Shown: piece by piece, positions 43,113 through 52,040 of the stretch | How the letters are laid out: the number at the start of each line of letters is the position of its first letter | Position numbering within the stretch: position 1 is the stretch's first letter | The notes under the pieces: generated by a model | Told to the model about the DNA's origin: nothing | Databases searched by the model: none | Seen by the model: the letters and a program-made list of their open reading frames with translations, nothing else | NCBI GenBank assembly: GCA_002412795.1 | Contig: DHVS01000041.1 | Location: 53,969-117,968 of the forward strand | Length of the DNA stretch: 64,000 nucleotides | Direction of reading: 5' to 3' | Source of the DNA: a bacterium UBP2_UBA5202 | GTDB lineage: Bacteria; Edwardsbacteria; AC1; EtOH8 | Translations under genes and position numbers: made by a program

Positions 43113-44702
43113 CTATTTTTGCAGCGAAGACAGCCAGGACTGGAAACTGCTGACGGTGTTCTCGCCCTCGGCTTTTTTCTCGCCTTCCGCCTCCGGTTTG
43201 GGCGGTTCGGCTGCAGCCGGCTGATCCCCAAATGTTTTAGGGGTATCGGAGAACAGGGCTGAAAAGTCAACCGCTGCTTCCTTGGCCGGTTCTGATACCG
43301 GCTGGGGTTCGGGGGGGGCTGAAGGCTCTTCAGATTTTTCGGCCAGGGGCTCAGACACAGGCTGGGACTGTTTTTCCGGAGCAAATGCCCCGGCCAGGAT
43401 GTCAACCGGCTGGACAGCCTTTGGTTCTTCAGCCTTCACCTCTTCCGCCTTCGGTTCCGGCTTTTCAACTTTATCGAACATCCCGCCGAAAATGTCCACT
43501 GCCGGCGGCGCTTCCGGCAGGGCAGCGGCTGGGGTTTCCTGAACCGGTTCTTTCATTGCTTCAGGCTCGGCGGCAGGGATCTCCGGTGCAGCCGGTTCTT
43601 GCTTGACCGGAGGCTCAGGTTCTCTTTTCTCTTCTGCCGTCTCTTCCGGTTTTTCTGCGGGAAAGGCTTTTTCCAGCAGTTCGTCCATCCGGGCCTTATA
43701 ATCATCGTTCCCCGGCTCGGCGGAGATCAGTTCCCGGTAAACCTCAACGGCTTTTTCATAAAAACCCTGCTGGACGTATATCTCGGCCAAAGTTACGGTG
43801 GCTTCCGCCGGTTTGCCGTCTTCTTCTGCGGCTGCCGGCTTTTCTTCCGCCTTAACCTCCGGTTCTTCGGCCTTGACCGGTTCTTCTTTGGTTTCGGATA
43901 TGGCTGATTCTTCCTTTGTCTCCAGCGATGAAGATTCCGGGGCTACCATGGATTCTTCTTTTGGGGCCGGCTTTTCTTCTTCGGGCTTGCTTTCCGGCTC
44001 CGATGATTCCAAAACCGGCTTCATTTCCGGCTCTTCTGTTTTGACCGGTTCCTTCTCAGGAATTGCTTCCGCCAAGGCCTCGGGGAATGGTATGGGCTGG
44101 GCAGAGACCGGCGTTTCTTCCTTGGCCGGTTCTTCGGGTTTGGGTTCCACTGTTTTTTCTTCCGCCGCCATTGCCGGCTCTTCCTTGACCGGTTCCGGCT
44201 GGGCTTCCTGGCGGGCCATCTCCAAAACAGGAACAGCCTCCGGGGCCGGTTCGGGCTCAGGAACAGCCTGGGGCTTTTCATCCTGCCGGGCCTTCAGGGA
44301 GGCAACCTTTTCGGCCAGATCCATGTCACTGGGCTCCAGGTCAAGCACCATCTGGTAGTACTTTATGGCCTCGGCAAACATGTTCTGTTTTTCGTAAGTG
44401 CCGGCCAGCAGTTTATACCCCACCATATTTTGGGGATCGCTTTTGATGGTGGCCTCGAACTCCTCCCGGGCCAGGGCGTACATCTGTTTTTCCAGATAAC
44501 AGCGGCCCAGGATCAGGTGGGCCGCCGGATAATTGGGATGGTGCTCCATTCCCTTTTTGGCGGTCTCAATGGCCTCGTCGGTCATGCCGGCCTTGCGGTA
44601 GGCATCGGCCAACTGGGCAAAGACCCGCGATTTGGGGTCGGCCACCAGTTTTTGGGTAAGCTGTTCGATCTCCGGCGGCAATTTTAAATTTTCATTGGCC
44701 AT
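43113..44702 (-). CDS. TPR-repeat protein with long Glu/Pro/Ala-rich region
   Basis: The 529-aa protein begins with about three to four tetratricopeptide repeats (residues 10-135: AQLADAYRKAGMTDEAI, HLILGRCYLEKQMYALAREE, YKLLAGTYEKQNMFAEAIKY). A long low-complexity region of Glu, Pro, Ala and Lys is interrupted by another TPR pair near 300 (TLAEIYVQQGFYEKAVEVY). There is no signal peptide. It is probably a cytoplasmic scaffold with an extended acidic linker. A consensus promoter lies at 44790-44818. Confidence 0.85.
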   Translation of the reverse strand: MANENLKLPPEIEQLTQKLVADPKSRVFAQLADAYRKAGMTDEAIETAKKGMEHHPNYPAAHLILGRCYLEKQMYALAREEFEATIKSDPQNMVGYKLLAGTYEKQNMFAEAIKYYQMVLDLEPSDMDLAEKVASLKARQDEKPQAVPEPEPAPEAVPVLEMARQEAQPEPVKEEPAMAAEEKTVEPKPEEPAKEETPVSAQPIPFPEALAEAIPEKEPVKTEEPEMKPVLESSEPESKPEEEKPAPKEESMVAPESSSLETKEESAISETKEEPVKAEEPEVKAEEKPAAAEEDGKPAEATVTLAEIYVQQGFYEKAVEVYRELISAEPGNDDYKARMDELLEKAFPAEKPEETAEEKREPEPPVKQEPAAPEIPAAEPEAMKEPVQETPAAALPEAPPAVDIFGGMFDKVEKPEPKAEEVKAEEPKAVQPVDILAGAFAPEKQSQPVSEPLAEKSEEPSAPPEPQPVSEPAKEAAVDFSALFSDTPKTFGDQPAAAEPPKPEAEGEKKAEGENTVSSFQSWLSSLQK

Positions 44703-44789
44703 TTGGCTTCTCCATGAAAAATGAGTGTATTTTAGGAACGGCAGAACTTGCCTAACGTATCATAACTTTAAGCAATTAGGCTAAGTTAT

Positions 44790-44818
44790 ATTATATTCTG
44801 AAGCGTTGGATTTGTCAA
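44790..44818 (-). promoter_or_regulatory. Consensus sigma-70 promoter of the TPR gene
   Basis: Both boxes match consensus exactly on the minus strand: TTGACA, 17 nt, TATAAT. The leader is about 80 nt, and GGAGAAG precedes the ATG. Confidence 0.9.
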
Positions 44819-44927
44819 TAGAAAATAGAGATTTAAATGACTTATCGGGAGCACAAATAAGCTGTTTTTTGTTCCAACCCTTTAAAAACAAAAATATGAA
44901 TTCGTTCTTCCCCGTAAAAACCAACGT

Positions 44928-45965
44928 TCATTTCTTTGTATCCAGCTTCGGAATGCTTTTAACAAAGGGCGGCTTTACCACCCCTTTCTCGGTGACAAAA
45001 GCCGTTACCAAGCCTCCCGGTGTCACGTCAAAAGACGGATTGTAAACGCCGATGTCCGCCGGGGCGGTGACCGACTTCCCGAAGGACCTGACCTCTTCCG
45101 GTTTTCTCTGCTCTATCGGTATCTGCTTCCCGGTCTTGATCTTGAAATCGAAGGTGGACAGCGGCGCCGCCACGTAGAACGGCAGCCCATGGTATTTGGC
45201 GGCCACCGCCACGCTGTAGGTGCCTATCTTGTTGGCAAAATCGCCGTTCCGGGCTATCCGGTCGGCCCCCACTATCACGCAGTCTATCTTCCCCTGGGCC
45301 ATCAAAAAAGCCGCCATGTTGTCGCAGATCAGGGTGGCCGGGACCTTCTCCTGTTTCAGTTCCCAGGCGGTCAGCCGGGAACCCTGCAGCAGGGGCCGGG
45401 TCTCGTCGGCATAGACCATTTTGACCCGGCCCAGTTTGTGGGCGGTAAAGATCACCCCCAGGGCGGTTCCGATGCCCCCGGTGGCCAGGGCCCCGCTGTT
45501 GCAGTGGGTCAAAATGCTGGATCCAGGCTTTATCAAAACACTTCCGTATTTCCCGATCCGGGCGCAGGTGGCGGCGTCCTCGGCCTGGATCTTTCTGGCT
45601 TCGGCCAGCAGCCCTTCTTTGACCTCCGGCAGGGCGGCGCCTTTTTTGTTCAGGGCATCAAATGTCTGCCGCATCCTTCCCAGCGCCCAGAACAGGTTGA
45701 CCGCGGTGGGCCGGGTGATCCTGATCCGCTGAAAGGCGGCCTCAAAATCCTTTGGCAGGCTGGTTTTGGAAGAATGCCTGACCCCCAGCGCCAGGCCGTA
45801 GGCCCCGGCGATGCCGATCAGCGGAGCGCCGCGCACTGCCAGGGTCTCGATGGCCCAGGCCAGCTTTTCCACCGTATTGCAGTTCAGGTATTTAAGCCGC
45901 CCCGGCAGTTCCCGCTGGTCTATCAGCGCTATGCCTTCGTTCTTCCATTCAATGGGTTTGATCAT
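44928..45965 (-). CDS. mtnA: S-methyl-5-thioribose-1-phosphate isomerase
   Basis: MtnA isomerises methylthioribose 1-phosphate in methionine salvage. The 345-aa protein has RGAPLIGIAGAYGLALG, the catalytic-cysteine region THCNSGALATGGIGTALGV, DNMAAFLM with the catalytic Asp, and GADRIARNGDFANKIGTY. Length fits. No other salvage gene is nearby, so it may serve another aldose phosphate, but the motif match is strong. Confidence 0.94.
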   Translation of the reverse strand: MIKPIEWKNEGIALIDQRELPGRLKYLNCNTVEKLAWAIETLAVRGAPLIGIAGAYGLALGVRHSSKTSLPKDFEAAFQRIRITRPTAVNLFWALGRMRQTFDALNKKGAALPEVKEGLLAEARKIQAEDAATCARIGKYGSVLIKPGSSILTHCNSGALATGGIGTALGVIFTAHKLGRVKMVYADETRPLLQGSRLTAWELKQEKVPATLICDNMAAFLMAQGKIDCVIVGADRIARNGDFANKIGTYSVAVAAKYHGLPFYVAAPLSTFDFKIKTGKQIPIEQRKPEEVRSFGKSVTAPADIGVYNPSFDVTPGGLVTAFVTEKGVVKPPFVKSIPKLDTKK

Positions 45966-46451
45966 GAGATCCTATCACCTTCATAGTTTGGATAAATTGA
46001 AATGACTTTCAAACTTGCTCAGGAAAAGTTGAATATATATTGAATCTGGTAAAAACCCAAATTTAGATAGGTTATGTTCTTTTCTTTTTGTACCGCCAAC
46101 AAGAAAAGAACCAAAAGAAAAAGCTCGTCGCAAAGAACCATCCGGGCCATGCTTCCGCCAAGGCTTCAGCAGGCCCGCGCTGCGCTTCTCGTTGCCGTCG
46201 GGCTTGTCTGAACTCGGGCTTTGGCCAAGCCCTCAAACAGGCGCAGACAAGCTTTTTCCGCCGTCAACTGCGATGCTCACTGATGGTTCTTAACGCGACA
46301 ACCGGGGTTGGGCACTAATTGATTAAACTGTTTTACTGGGCTAATGGGAAATCATTGAATAGTTAAAGTTTGTTTCGCGTCTTTCGTGCCTGCGCGCTGA
46401 AGCGCTTTGGCGCGCATGCGCGGGCAGAAAGAAAAAATCATGTAAATCCTG
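45966..46451. repeat. Gene-free region with a dispersed inverted-repeat unit
   Basis: No credible gene is seen. From about 46078 to 46316 there is a GC-rich, purine-biased unit whose ends contain inverted copies of GTCGC-AA-GAACCATC (left about 46127-46143, right about 46283-46301). Then follow a GC-rich hairpin of GCGCGC type (about 46393-46426) and the phrase AATCATGTAAATCCTGTCAA (46437-46456). A near relative of that phrase occurs at 49887. Confidence 0.6.
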
Positions 46452-47063
46452 TCAATTGTTTTTCCCAAGTATCCTGATCATCTTGTCCAGCTTCACCAGC
46501 GGCAGGCCCACCACGTTGAAATAGCAGCCGTCCACCTTTTCCACGATCAACGCCCCCAGCTCCTGGATGCCGTAGGCCCCGGCCTTGTCCAGCGGCTCGC
46601 CCGAGGCCACGTAGTTATTTATGTAAGCGGCGGACAAGCGGCGGAATTTCACCTTGGTGACTTCGTATCCGATGATGATCCTGCCGTCAAGCGGGGATAT
46701 CAAGCACAGGCCGGTATAGACCTGGTGCCAGCGGCCGGAAAGCATTTTCAGCATCCTTACCGCCCCGGCCCCGTTCTCCGGTTTGCCCAGCACGTGATGC
46801 CTGTAGGCCACCACCGTGTCTGCGGCCACGATCAGGCGTTTTCGGCCGGCCGGGGAAAGGCGGGTCCTGACCTCCAGGGCCTTTTCCCTGGCCAGCTGCT
46901 TGACCGCGGCCTCAGGTGCAAGATCTTCTATCCCGTCCTCATCCACCATAGGAACTACCACCTTGAAATCCGCCCCCACCGCCTGCAGCAGGCTTTTGCG
47001 CCGGGGCGAGCCCGAGGCCAGGACTATTTTGGGCCAGTTCAGGTATTTTGATATTTCGGCCAT
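46452..47063 (-). CDS. maf: Maf-family nucleoside triphosphate pyrophosphatase
   Basis: The 203-aa protein has the Maf signature LASGSPRRKSLL (about 16-27), a VPMVDEDGIED-type acidic block, KEKALEVR, VAADTVVAYR and KAGAYGIQELGALIVEKVDGC. Maf enzymes hydrolyse modified or canonical nucleotides as a house-cleaning function. It overlaps the tsaD end by 25 bp and is co-transcribed with it. Confidence 0.95.
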   Translation of the reverse strand: MAEISKYLNWPKIVLASGSPRRKSLLQAVGADFKVVVPMVDEDGIEDLAPEAAVKQLAREKALEVRTRLSPAGRKRLIVAADTVVAYRHHVLGKPENGAGAVRMLKMLSGRWHQVYTGLCLISPLDGRIIIGYEVTKVKFRRLSAAYINNYVASGEPLDKAGAYGIQELGALIVEKVDGCYFNVVGLPLVKLDKMIRILGKNN

Positions 47064-48064
47064 GTGACCCTTGCTTGTACGGTATTGTCGGATATTTTTT
47101 GGCCCTGGTCCAGCATCCTGGAAGCGCAGGCCGCCACCATGGCCGCGTTGTCGGTGCAGAGCCTGATGCCGGGTATGGATATTTTAAGGCCTTCTTTCGT
47201 TTCCAAATCCATCAAGTCCTGGCGCAGAAAGCCGTTGGCGGCCACCCCGCCGGCCACCGCCGCGTTCTGGCAGCCGGCCAGGTCGCAGGCCCTTTTAAGC
47301 TTTTCCACCAGCACCGCACAGGCCGCAGTCTGAAAGCCCCGGCAGACATCGTTGATATTTTCCGGGGACAAATTCTCCCGGCCGCCGTGCTTGGGATCCA
47401 GCACGTAATTCAGGACCGCCGTCTTGAGCCCGGAAAAGGAAAAGTCCAGGCTTTGTGGACCCAGCATGGCTTTGGGGAAAATGATCCTGTCCGAGGATGA
47501 CAGTTTCGCCCGTTGTTCAATGGCCGGCCCGCCGGGATAGCCCAGCCCCAGCAGCTTGGCCACTTTGTCAAAAGCCTCTCCGGCGGCGTCGTCCAGGGTC
47601 TGGCCCATCAGAAAGAACCGGAACCCGGCATCGATGTAAAAAAGCGAAGTGTGGCCGCCCGAGACCACCAGTGCCACGGCGGGGGCCTTCAGTTCCGGGT
47701 CACTTAGAAAAGCGGCCTGGGCGTGGGCCTCCACGTGGTTGACCGAAACAAAGGGAACGTCCAGGCTTTGGGCCAGCCCCCGGGCAAAACAAAAGCCCAC
47801 TAACAGGGCTCCAGCTAATCCGGGCCGGCTGGTGGCGGCCACGGCGTCTATTTGGCCGGGGGATATTCCGGCCTGGGTCAAGGCCTCCCTGACCACCGGG
47901 ACGATCTTCTTCAGGTGGTCGCGCGAAGCCAGCTCCGGCACCACTCCGCCGTACTGCCGGTGCACCGTCTGGGAATAGATGACGTCGGACAGTATCTTTT
48001 TGCCGTCCTGCACCACCGCAGCGGCCGTCTCATCGCAGGAGGTTTCAATCCCCAGGATCATCAT
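47039..48064 (-). CDS. tsaD: tRNA N6-adenosine threonylcarbamoyltransferase
   Basis: TsaD is the catalytic subunit of t6A synthesis. The 341-aa protein starts ILGIETSCDETAAAVV, with metal-binding HVEAHAQAAF, the VVSGGHTSLF motif and a C-terminal PGIRLCTDNAAMVA. Its partners tsaB and tsaE are at 11-12.4 kb, split from this locus. Its ATG overlaps the YbbR gene stop by 4 bp. Confidence 0.97.
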   Translation of the reverse strand: MMILGIETSCDETAAAVVQDGKKILSDVIYSQTVHRQYGGVVPELASRDHLKKIVPVVREALTQAGISPGQIDAVAATSRPGLAGALLVGFCFARGLAQSLDVPFVSVNHVEAHAQAAFLSDPELKAPAVALVVSGGHTSLFYIDAGFRFFLMGQTLDDAAGEAFDKVAKLLGLGYPGGPAIEQRAKLSSSDRIIFPKAMLGPQSLDFSFSGLKTAVLNYVLDPKHGGRENLSPENINDVCRGFQTAACAVLVEKLKRACDLAGCQNAAVAGGVAANGFLRQDLMDLETKEGLKISIPGIRLCTDNAAMVAACASRMLDQGQKISDNTVQARVTWPKYQNT

Positions 48065-48981
48065 TTGATGTCCACCTCAAAGTCGCGGGGATCGGCGGCG
48101 ATCAGCTCCAGCTTGTCCGTCAGCTCGATCACGGCCTGCAGACGGTGATGGCCCGGGGCCAGCCCCTTCAGGTCCAGGGTGATCCTGAACTGTCCGGCCT
48201 CGGCCTGCTGCAGCACCTGCTGGGGGCCGGCCACCGCCAGGTCGATGGTCCCCGGGGAAAAGCTGACCAGATAACCCTGGCCCCGGTTCAGCAGGGTGAC
48301 GGGAACATTTTTATACAGCCTCTCCTGGGTCTTTTCAAAACAAAGTTTTACCCAGACCGATTCCGGTTCCGCCCTGAACAGCAGGGTGTCGGGAGGGGCC
48401 ACCCGGCAGCGGACCCGCAGGTTCTCCGACCTGCCGTCCACTTTCACCGGCCAGGTGTAGACGCTGTCAATTTTTTCCAGCAGCCGCTGGGGCCCGGAGA
48501 TGATGACCAGCGAAGGCTCGGCGGCCGTGCTGTCGCAGACGATGTAGCCGCTGGCCGGGATGCCGGAAACATCGGGCAGCACCCGGACCTCCTTCTGTCC
48601 CAGGCGGTCCAGATTGACGGAGATCTCTTTGACCACGAAAACGGCTTCCGTGGCATTCAGGTTGAAAGGGTACAGCAATAATTCAGATGAAAGATCGAAG
48701 GTCAGTTTCTTCACCTGGCGGTTGGCCACATCCATTATCACTTTTGGAGGATTCAGCCTGAAGACTATCATGTCCTTGCCCCGGGCTTTTATCTGGCAAG
48801 GCACCAGGGGGGGCGTGGCCGCCAGCACAAACCCGGCCGGGATGTTGGACACCAGCACCGGGCAGTAGATCTTCTGCTGGTACTCCCGCTCGGTGGCGGC
48901 ATGGAGCCACATCAGCAGGGCCAGCACCAGCGAGGCCAGCCGGATGTCGAGATTATGGAATATCTTCCATCGGTTTTTCAT
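48061..48981 (-). CDS. YbbR-domain (CdaR-like) membrane-anchored protein
   Basis: The 306-aa protein has one N-terminal helix (LASLVLALLMWLHAATE). About three YbbR-type beta domains follow outside the membrane, recognised by repeats such as VRVLPDVSGIPASGYIV with YNVPVTL-like blocks. CdaR/YbbR proteins regulate the diadenylate cyclase CdaA in Firmicutes. No cdaA gene is adjacent here, so the partner is unknown. It is co-transcribed with tsaD and maf. Confidence 0.82.
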   Translation of the reverse strand: MKNRWKIFHNLDIRLASLVLALLMWLHAATEREYQQKIYCPVLVSNIPAGFVLAATPPLVPCQIKARGKDMIVFRLNPPKVIMDVANRQVKKLTFDLSSELLLYPFNLNATEAVFVVKEISVNLDRLGQKEVRVLPDVSGIPASGYIVCDSTAAEPSLVIISGPQRLLEKIDSVYTWPVKVDGRSENLRVRCRVAPPDTLLFRAEPESVWVKLCFEKTQERLYKNVPVTLLNRGQGYLVSFSPGTIDLAVAGPQQVLQQAEAGQFRITLDLKGLAPGHHRLQAVIELTDKLELIAADPRDFEVDIK

Positions 48982-49221
48982 GGGATTATTTGTGCTACGA
49001 TTTAATAATTCGTGCTACGGGTTAAAATTAAAGGACTTCCATCTTCGCTTAGTGAAAATTTAGGGAACCCTCATTGGACACGGATTGACACGGATTTTTT
49101 CGGACATATCAGCTGAAACCGGACATACTCGTCCGGCTAAGTCTGTCGAAGTCAGCGTTGATGATCGTTCCGGTTGTTTGTTGGATTAGGCTTCCTGAAG
49201 AAATGCCATAGACAGTTAAAA
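48982..49221. other. Intergenic region with short dispersed words
   Basis: No ORF is supported. The region contains GACACGGATTGACACGGATT (49078-49097), a short direct repeat, and GGCTAAGTCTGTCGAAGTCA (49136-49155), which resembles the wider GTCGAAGG family. Nothing else is recognised. Confidence 0.5.
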
Positions 49222-49809
49222 CTATTTCTTCCCTATCCAGCCTTCCACCAGGTCGCAGATCACGTGTTCCATGGCCAGATGGCATTCCTGGATCCGGCAG
49301 GTGATGTCGCCCGGGGCCAGCAAACACAGGTGGCAGGCTTTGTTCAGTTTCCCCCCGGTTCCTCCGGACAGGCCTATTGTTGCCAGGCCCAGCTTCCTGG
49401 CGGCCTGCACCGCCTTGAGCACGTTGGCCGAGTTGCCGCTGGTGCTGATGGCCAGCAGCACGTCCCCCTTTTTGCCCAAAGCCTCAACCTGGCGGGAAAA
49501 GATGGTGCCGAAGCCGTGGTCGTTGGCCGCGGCGGTCAAAAGCGAGGTGTCGGTGGTCAACGACAAAGCGGCCAGGGCCTTTCGTTCTTTCTGGAAACGC
49601 ACCACCAGCTCGGTGGCCACATGCTGGCTGTCGGCCGCGCTGCCCCCGTTGCCGCAGATCAAAAGTTTTCCCCCGGTCTTTAAGGCCTTATAGACCATCA
49701 CCGCCGCCTGGTGGATGTTGGCGGCCTGCAGCACAGCGGTCTGCTGCAGGGCGAACGAGCTCTTGTAGAGCTCGGCCTTGACGGCCTGGATCTCTTTGTT
49801 CTGTTTCAT
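49222..49809 (-). CDS. gmhA: Sedoheptulose-7-phosphate isomerase GmhA
   Basis: GmhA makes D-glycero-manno-heptose 7-phosphate for the LPS inner core. The 195-aa SIS-domain protein has CGNGGSAADSQHVATELVVRF (metal and substrate site), STSGNSANVLKA and a C-terminal CHLAMEHVICDLVE. It supports a heptose-containing LPS, consistent with the LptE-like protein. The neighbouring operon makes dTDP-sugars. Confidence 0.95.
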   Translation of the reverse strand: MKQNKEIQAVKAELYKSSFALQQTAVLQAANIHQAAVMVYKALKTGGKLLICGNGGSAADSQHVATELVVRFQKERKALAALSLTTDTSLLTAAANDHGFGTIFSRQVEALGKKGDVLLAISTSGNSANVLKAVQAARKLGLATIGLSGGTGGKLNKACHLCLLAPGDITCRIQECHLAMEHVICDLVEGWIGKK

Positions 49810-49925
49810 GTCGTTGATTTATGAACTTATAGGTTATATTTTTTGATAGGATTAACAGGGTTTTCCAACCCTTCAGTTATAAAGAATCATGTAAATCATG
49901 TCTACCAAATGGACGCTGTAATTTT

Positions 49926-50771
49926 TCAACATTGCACATGAATGGTTTCGCGAATGTAATCCTTTAAGCCCTCTTCCCAGTGCCTTAATGGCGTTTTGAA
50001 TTCCTTGTTCCAGGCGAAATTATTCAAAACCGAATAGACCGGCCGTTTGGTGGGGGTGGGATATTCGTGGGACTTGATGGGTGATATCTCGGCTTTGATG
50101 CCGGCGTATTCCATGGCGGTCTTAGCGAACTGATACCAGTTGCAGGACCCGGAATTGCTGAGGTGATATGTCCCGTACAGGTTGCTCTGGATCAGCAGGG
50201 ACAGTGCATTGCACAAGTCACGGGTGTAGGTGGGCGAGCCGGTCTGGTCATCCACCACTTTGACCTGACCGGTCTCCCCGGCCTTTATAAGGATGCTGGC
50301 CACAAAGTTCTTCCCATTGGGGCCATAGAGCCAGGAGGTGCGGACGATGTAATACTTGTTCAGGAGAGATCTCACCTCCGTCTCCCCCGCCAGCTTGGAT
50401 CGGCCGTAGTGCCCCAGGGGATTGGGGCTGTCCCATTCGTAATAAGGCTCCCGCTTGGTCCCGTCGAAAACGAAGTCTGTGCTGATGTACAGCATCGGAA
50501 TGTCCAGTTTTTGGCAGGCCAAAGCCGCGTGCCTGGTGCCCAGCCCGTTGACCAGGTAGGCCCGGTCGGGATCGGTCTCACAGCCGTCCACGTTGGTCAT
50601 GGCCGCGCAGTGCACCACCAATTGAGGATTGAGGTCGGCGATGGCCTCCACCGCCTCCTTGTGCGCCAGGTCAAAATCGCCCAGGTCCACCCCAGTGACC
50701 TGGTGCTGGGCGCTGAGCTCGGCGCAGAGATCGGTTCCCAGCATCCCCTTGGCCCCGGTGACTAGGATCAT
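49926..50771 (-). CDS. rfbD: dTDP-4-dehydrorhamnose reductase
   Basis: The 281-aa short-chain dehydrogenase-like protein has the nucleotide-binding TGAKGMLG at its N-terminus, STDFVFDG, and the catalytic YGRSKLAGE. It reduces dTDP-4-keto-rhamnose in rhamnose synthesis. ATG at 50769-50771 overlaps the rfbA stop by 4 bp; the longer upstream frame lies inside rfbA and is rejected. RfbB and RfbC are not in the window. Confidence 0.93.
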   Translation of the reverse strand: MILVTGAKGMLGTDLCAELSAQHQVTGVDLGDFDLAHKEAVEAIADLNPQLVVHCAAMTNVDGCETDPDRAYLVNGLGTRHAALACQKLDIPMLYISTDFVFDGTKREPYYEWDSPNPLGHYGRSKLAGETEVRSLLNKYYIVRTSWLYGPNGKNFVASILIKAGETGQVKVVDDQTGSPTYTRDLCNALSLLIQSNLYGTYHLSNSGSCNWYQFAKTAMEYAGIKAEISPIKSHEYPTPTKRPVYSVLNNFAWNKEFKTPLRHWEEGLKDYIRETIHVQC

Positions 50772-51502
50772 CGTTTGGCCCGCTCCGCCTTCTGGCCGAT
50801 GTAGTGGTTGACCCGCCACAGGTCCTCGATGGACGATCCGGCGTCGCCCCACCAGCCCTTGATGATCTCGTAGGTCATGTGGCCTTTCTGGATGAAGGCA
50901 TTGTTGACGTCGGTGATCTCCAGTTCGCCCCGGCCCGATGGTTTCAGGGTTTTCAGGATGTTCCAGACCTGGGTGTCATACATGTAGATGCCGATGACGG
51001 CGTAATTGCTCTTGGGATTCTTGGGTTTCTCTATGATGTTCTTGACCAGCGGACCTTTCAGCTCGGCCACTCCGTACTCTTTTGGATTTTCCACGGTCTT
51101 TAAGAATATCTTGGCACCCGATTCCTGTTTTTGAAAGTCGCTGACCGCTTTTTTGATTGAGCCGTCCAGGATGTTGTCTCCCAGCATCACCACCACCTTA
51201 TCGTTGCCCACGAAGTGCCGGCAGAGCCCCAAAGCCTCGGCGATCCCGCCCTCGCGCTTCTGGTAGGTGTAGTTGATGTGCTTAAGCCCGAACTCCTCGC
51301 CATTACCCAGCAGGCGCAGGAAATCCCCGGCTGCATTGCCTCCGGTCACCAGCATGATGTCATTGATCCCGGCCTGCACCAGTGTCTGGATGGGATAGTA
51401 GATCATGGGCCGGTCGTACACCGGCAGCAGGTGCTTGTTGGTAATGCTGGTCAATGGGCGCAGCCTAGATCCCAGGCCGCCGGCTAAGATGACGCCTTTC
51501 AT
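50768..51502 (-). CDS. rfbA: Glucose-1-phosphate thymidylyltransferase (short RmlA-like)
   Basis: The 244-aa nucleotidyltransferase has the signature LAGGLGSRLRPLT with KHLLPVYDRPM, the metal-binding GDNI and EKPKNPKSNYAVIGIYMYD. It is shorter than the roughly 290-aa RmlA of enterobacteria, matching the short RmlA-like subgroup. It probably makes dTDP-glucose for the rhamnose route, as rfbD overlaps it by 4 bp. Confidence 0.9.
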   Translation of the reverse strand: MKGVILAGGLGSRLRPLTSITNKHLLPVYDRPMIYYPIQTLVQAGINDIMLVTGGNAAGDFLRLLGNGEEFGLKHINYTYQKREGGIAEALGLCRHFVGNDKVVVMLGDNILDGSIKKAVSDFQKQESGAKIFLKTVENPKEYGVAELKGPLVKNIIEKPKNPKSNYAVIGIYMYDTQVWNILKTLKPSGRGELEITDVNNAFIQKGHMTYEIIKGWWGDAGSSIEDLWRVNHYIGQKAERAKR

Positions 51503-51534
51503 TGCTGACTCCTATATTGATTAATATTTATTTT

Positions 51535-52040
51535 ACCACGGAAACACGGAATGTGGAATACTTGAAATTAATATGCCATTCTTTTCACTTGAAGCACAGC
51601 TTTGGCAAAATTTAGCAGTAATCCTATTTTAATATTACTAGCCTTGAGATATGAAAGCAACTGCGCCTTGTGGCATTGGTCAAGTTCGACGACGGCTTTG
51701 AGTTCAATTATTACTTTATCCTCAACAATAATATCCAGTCTATGGACACCGATTTCACAACCGTCATAAAATACCCTGATCTCTTTTTGACTGGCTGCAT
51801 GCAACCCCTGTTTTTGAAGTTCTATCAGTAGTGCCGATTCATATAACGATTCCAGAAATCCGGGACCCAACTTCTTATGAACTTCGATTCCGCAAGAGAT
51901 GATTTTCCCGGTCAGTTCTTCCATCTCCAAATGGTCATATCTTAATATACTCATATAAAACTCATATAAACAAACCCAACGTAATCAAACAAACCATTTA
52001 TTATATTTCCGTGTCTTCCTAAATTCCGTGTTTCCGTGGT
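51535..52040. mobile_element. GxxExxY element 2 with terminal inverted repeats
   Basis: ACCACGGAAACACGGAAT (51535-51552) is exactly repeated in inverted orientation at 52023-52040, an 18-bp perfect repeat. The 506-bp unit holds one intact GxxExxY gene. Its right end touches the first base of the pcrB stop codon, and its left end is 32 bp upstream of rfbA. Repeat sequence differs from elements 1 and 3 apart from the CCAC start. Mobility is inferred. Confidence 0.7.
51568..51954 (-). CDS. GxxExxY-family protein (intact)
   Basis: The 128-aa protein is full length: IISCGIEVHKKLGPGFLESLYE contains the GxxExxY signature, and the predicted PD-(D/E)XK-like core is HRLDIIVEDKVIIELKAV. It ends LLLNFAKAVLQVKRM. 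The family is related to PD-(D/E)XK nucleases but has no established function. The ATG lies 86 bp inside the right terminal repeat. It is the only one of three copies here with no visible defect. Confidence 0.88.
   Translation of the reverse strand: MSILRYDHLEMEELTGKIISCGIEVHKKLGPGFLESLYESALLIELQKQGLHAASQKEIRVFYDGCEIGVHRLDIIVEDKVIIELKAVVELDQCHKAQLLSYLKASNIKIGLLLNFAKAVLQVKRMAY

Noticed and set aside
43064..43405. Pro/Arg-rich minus-strand frame inside the TPR gene
   Set aside because: It is a shifted reading of the low-complexity Glu/Pro region.
46088..46318. 76-aa plus-strand frame
   Set aside because: It runs through a repetitive non-coding unit, has no Shine-Dalgarno and no recognised domain.
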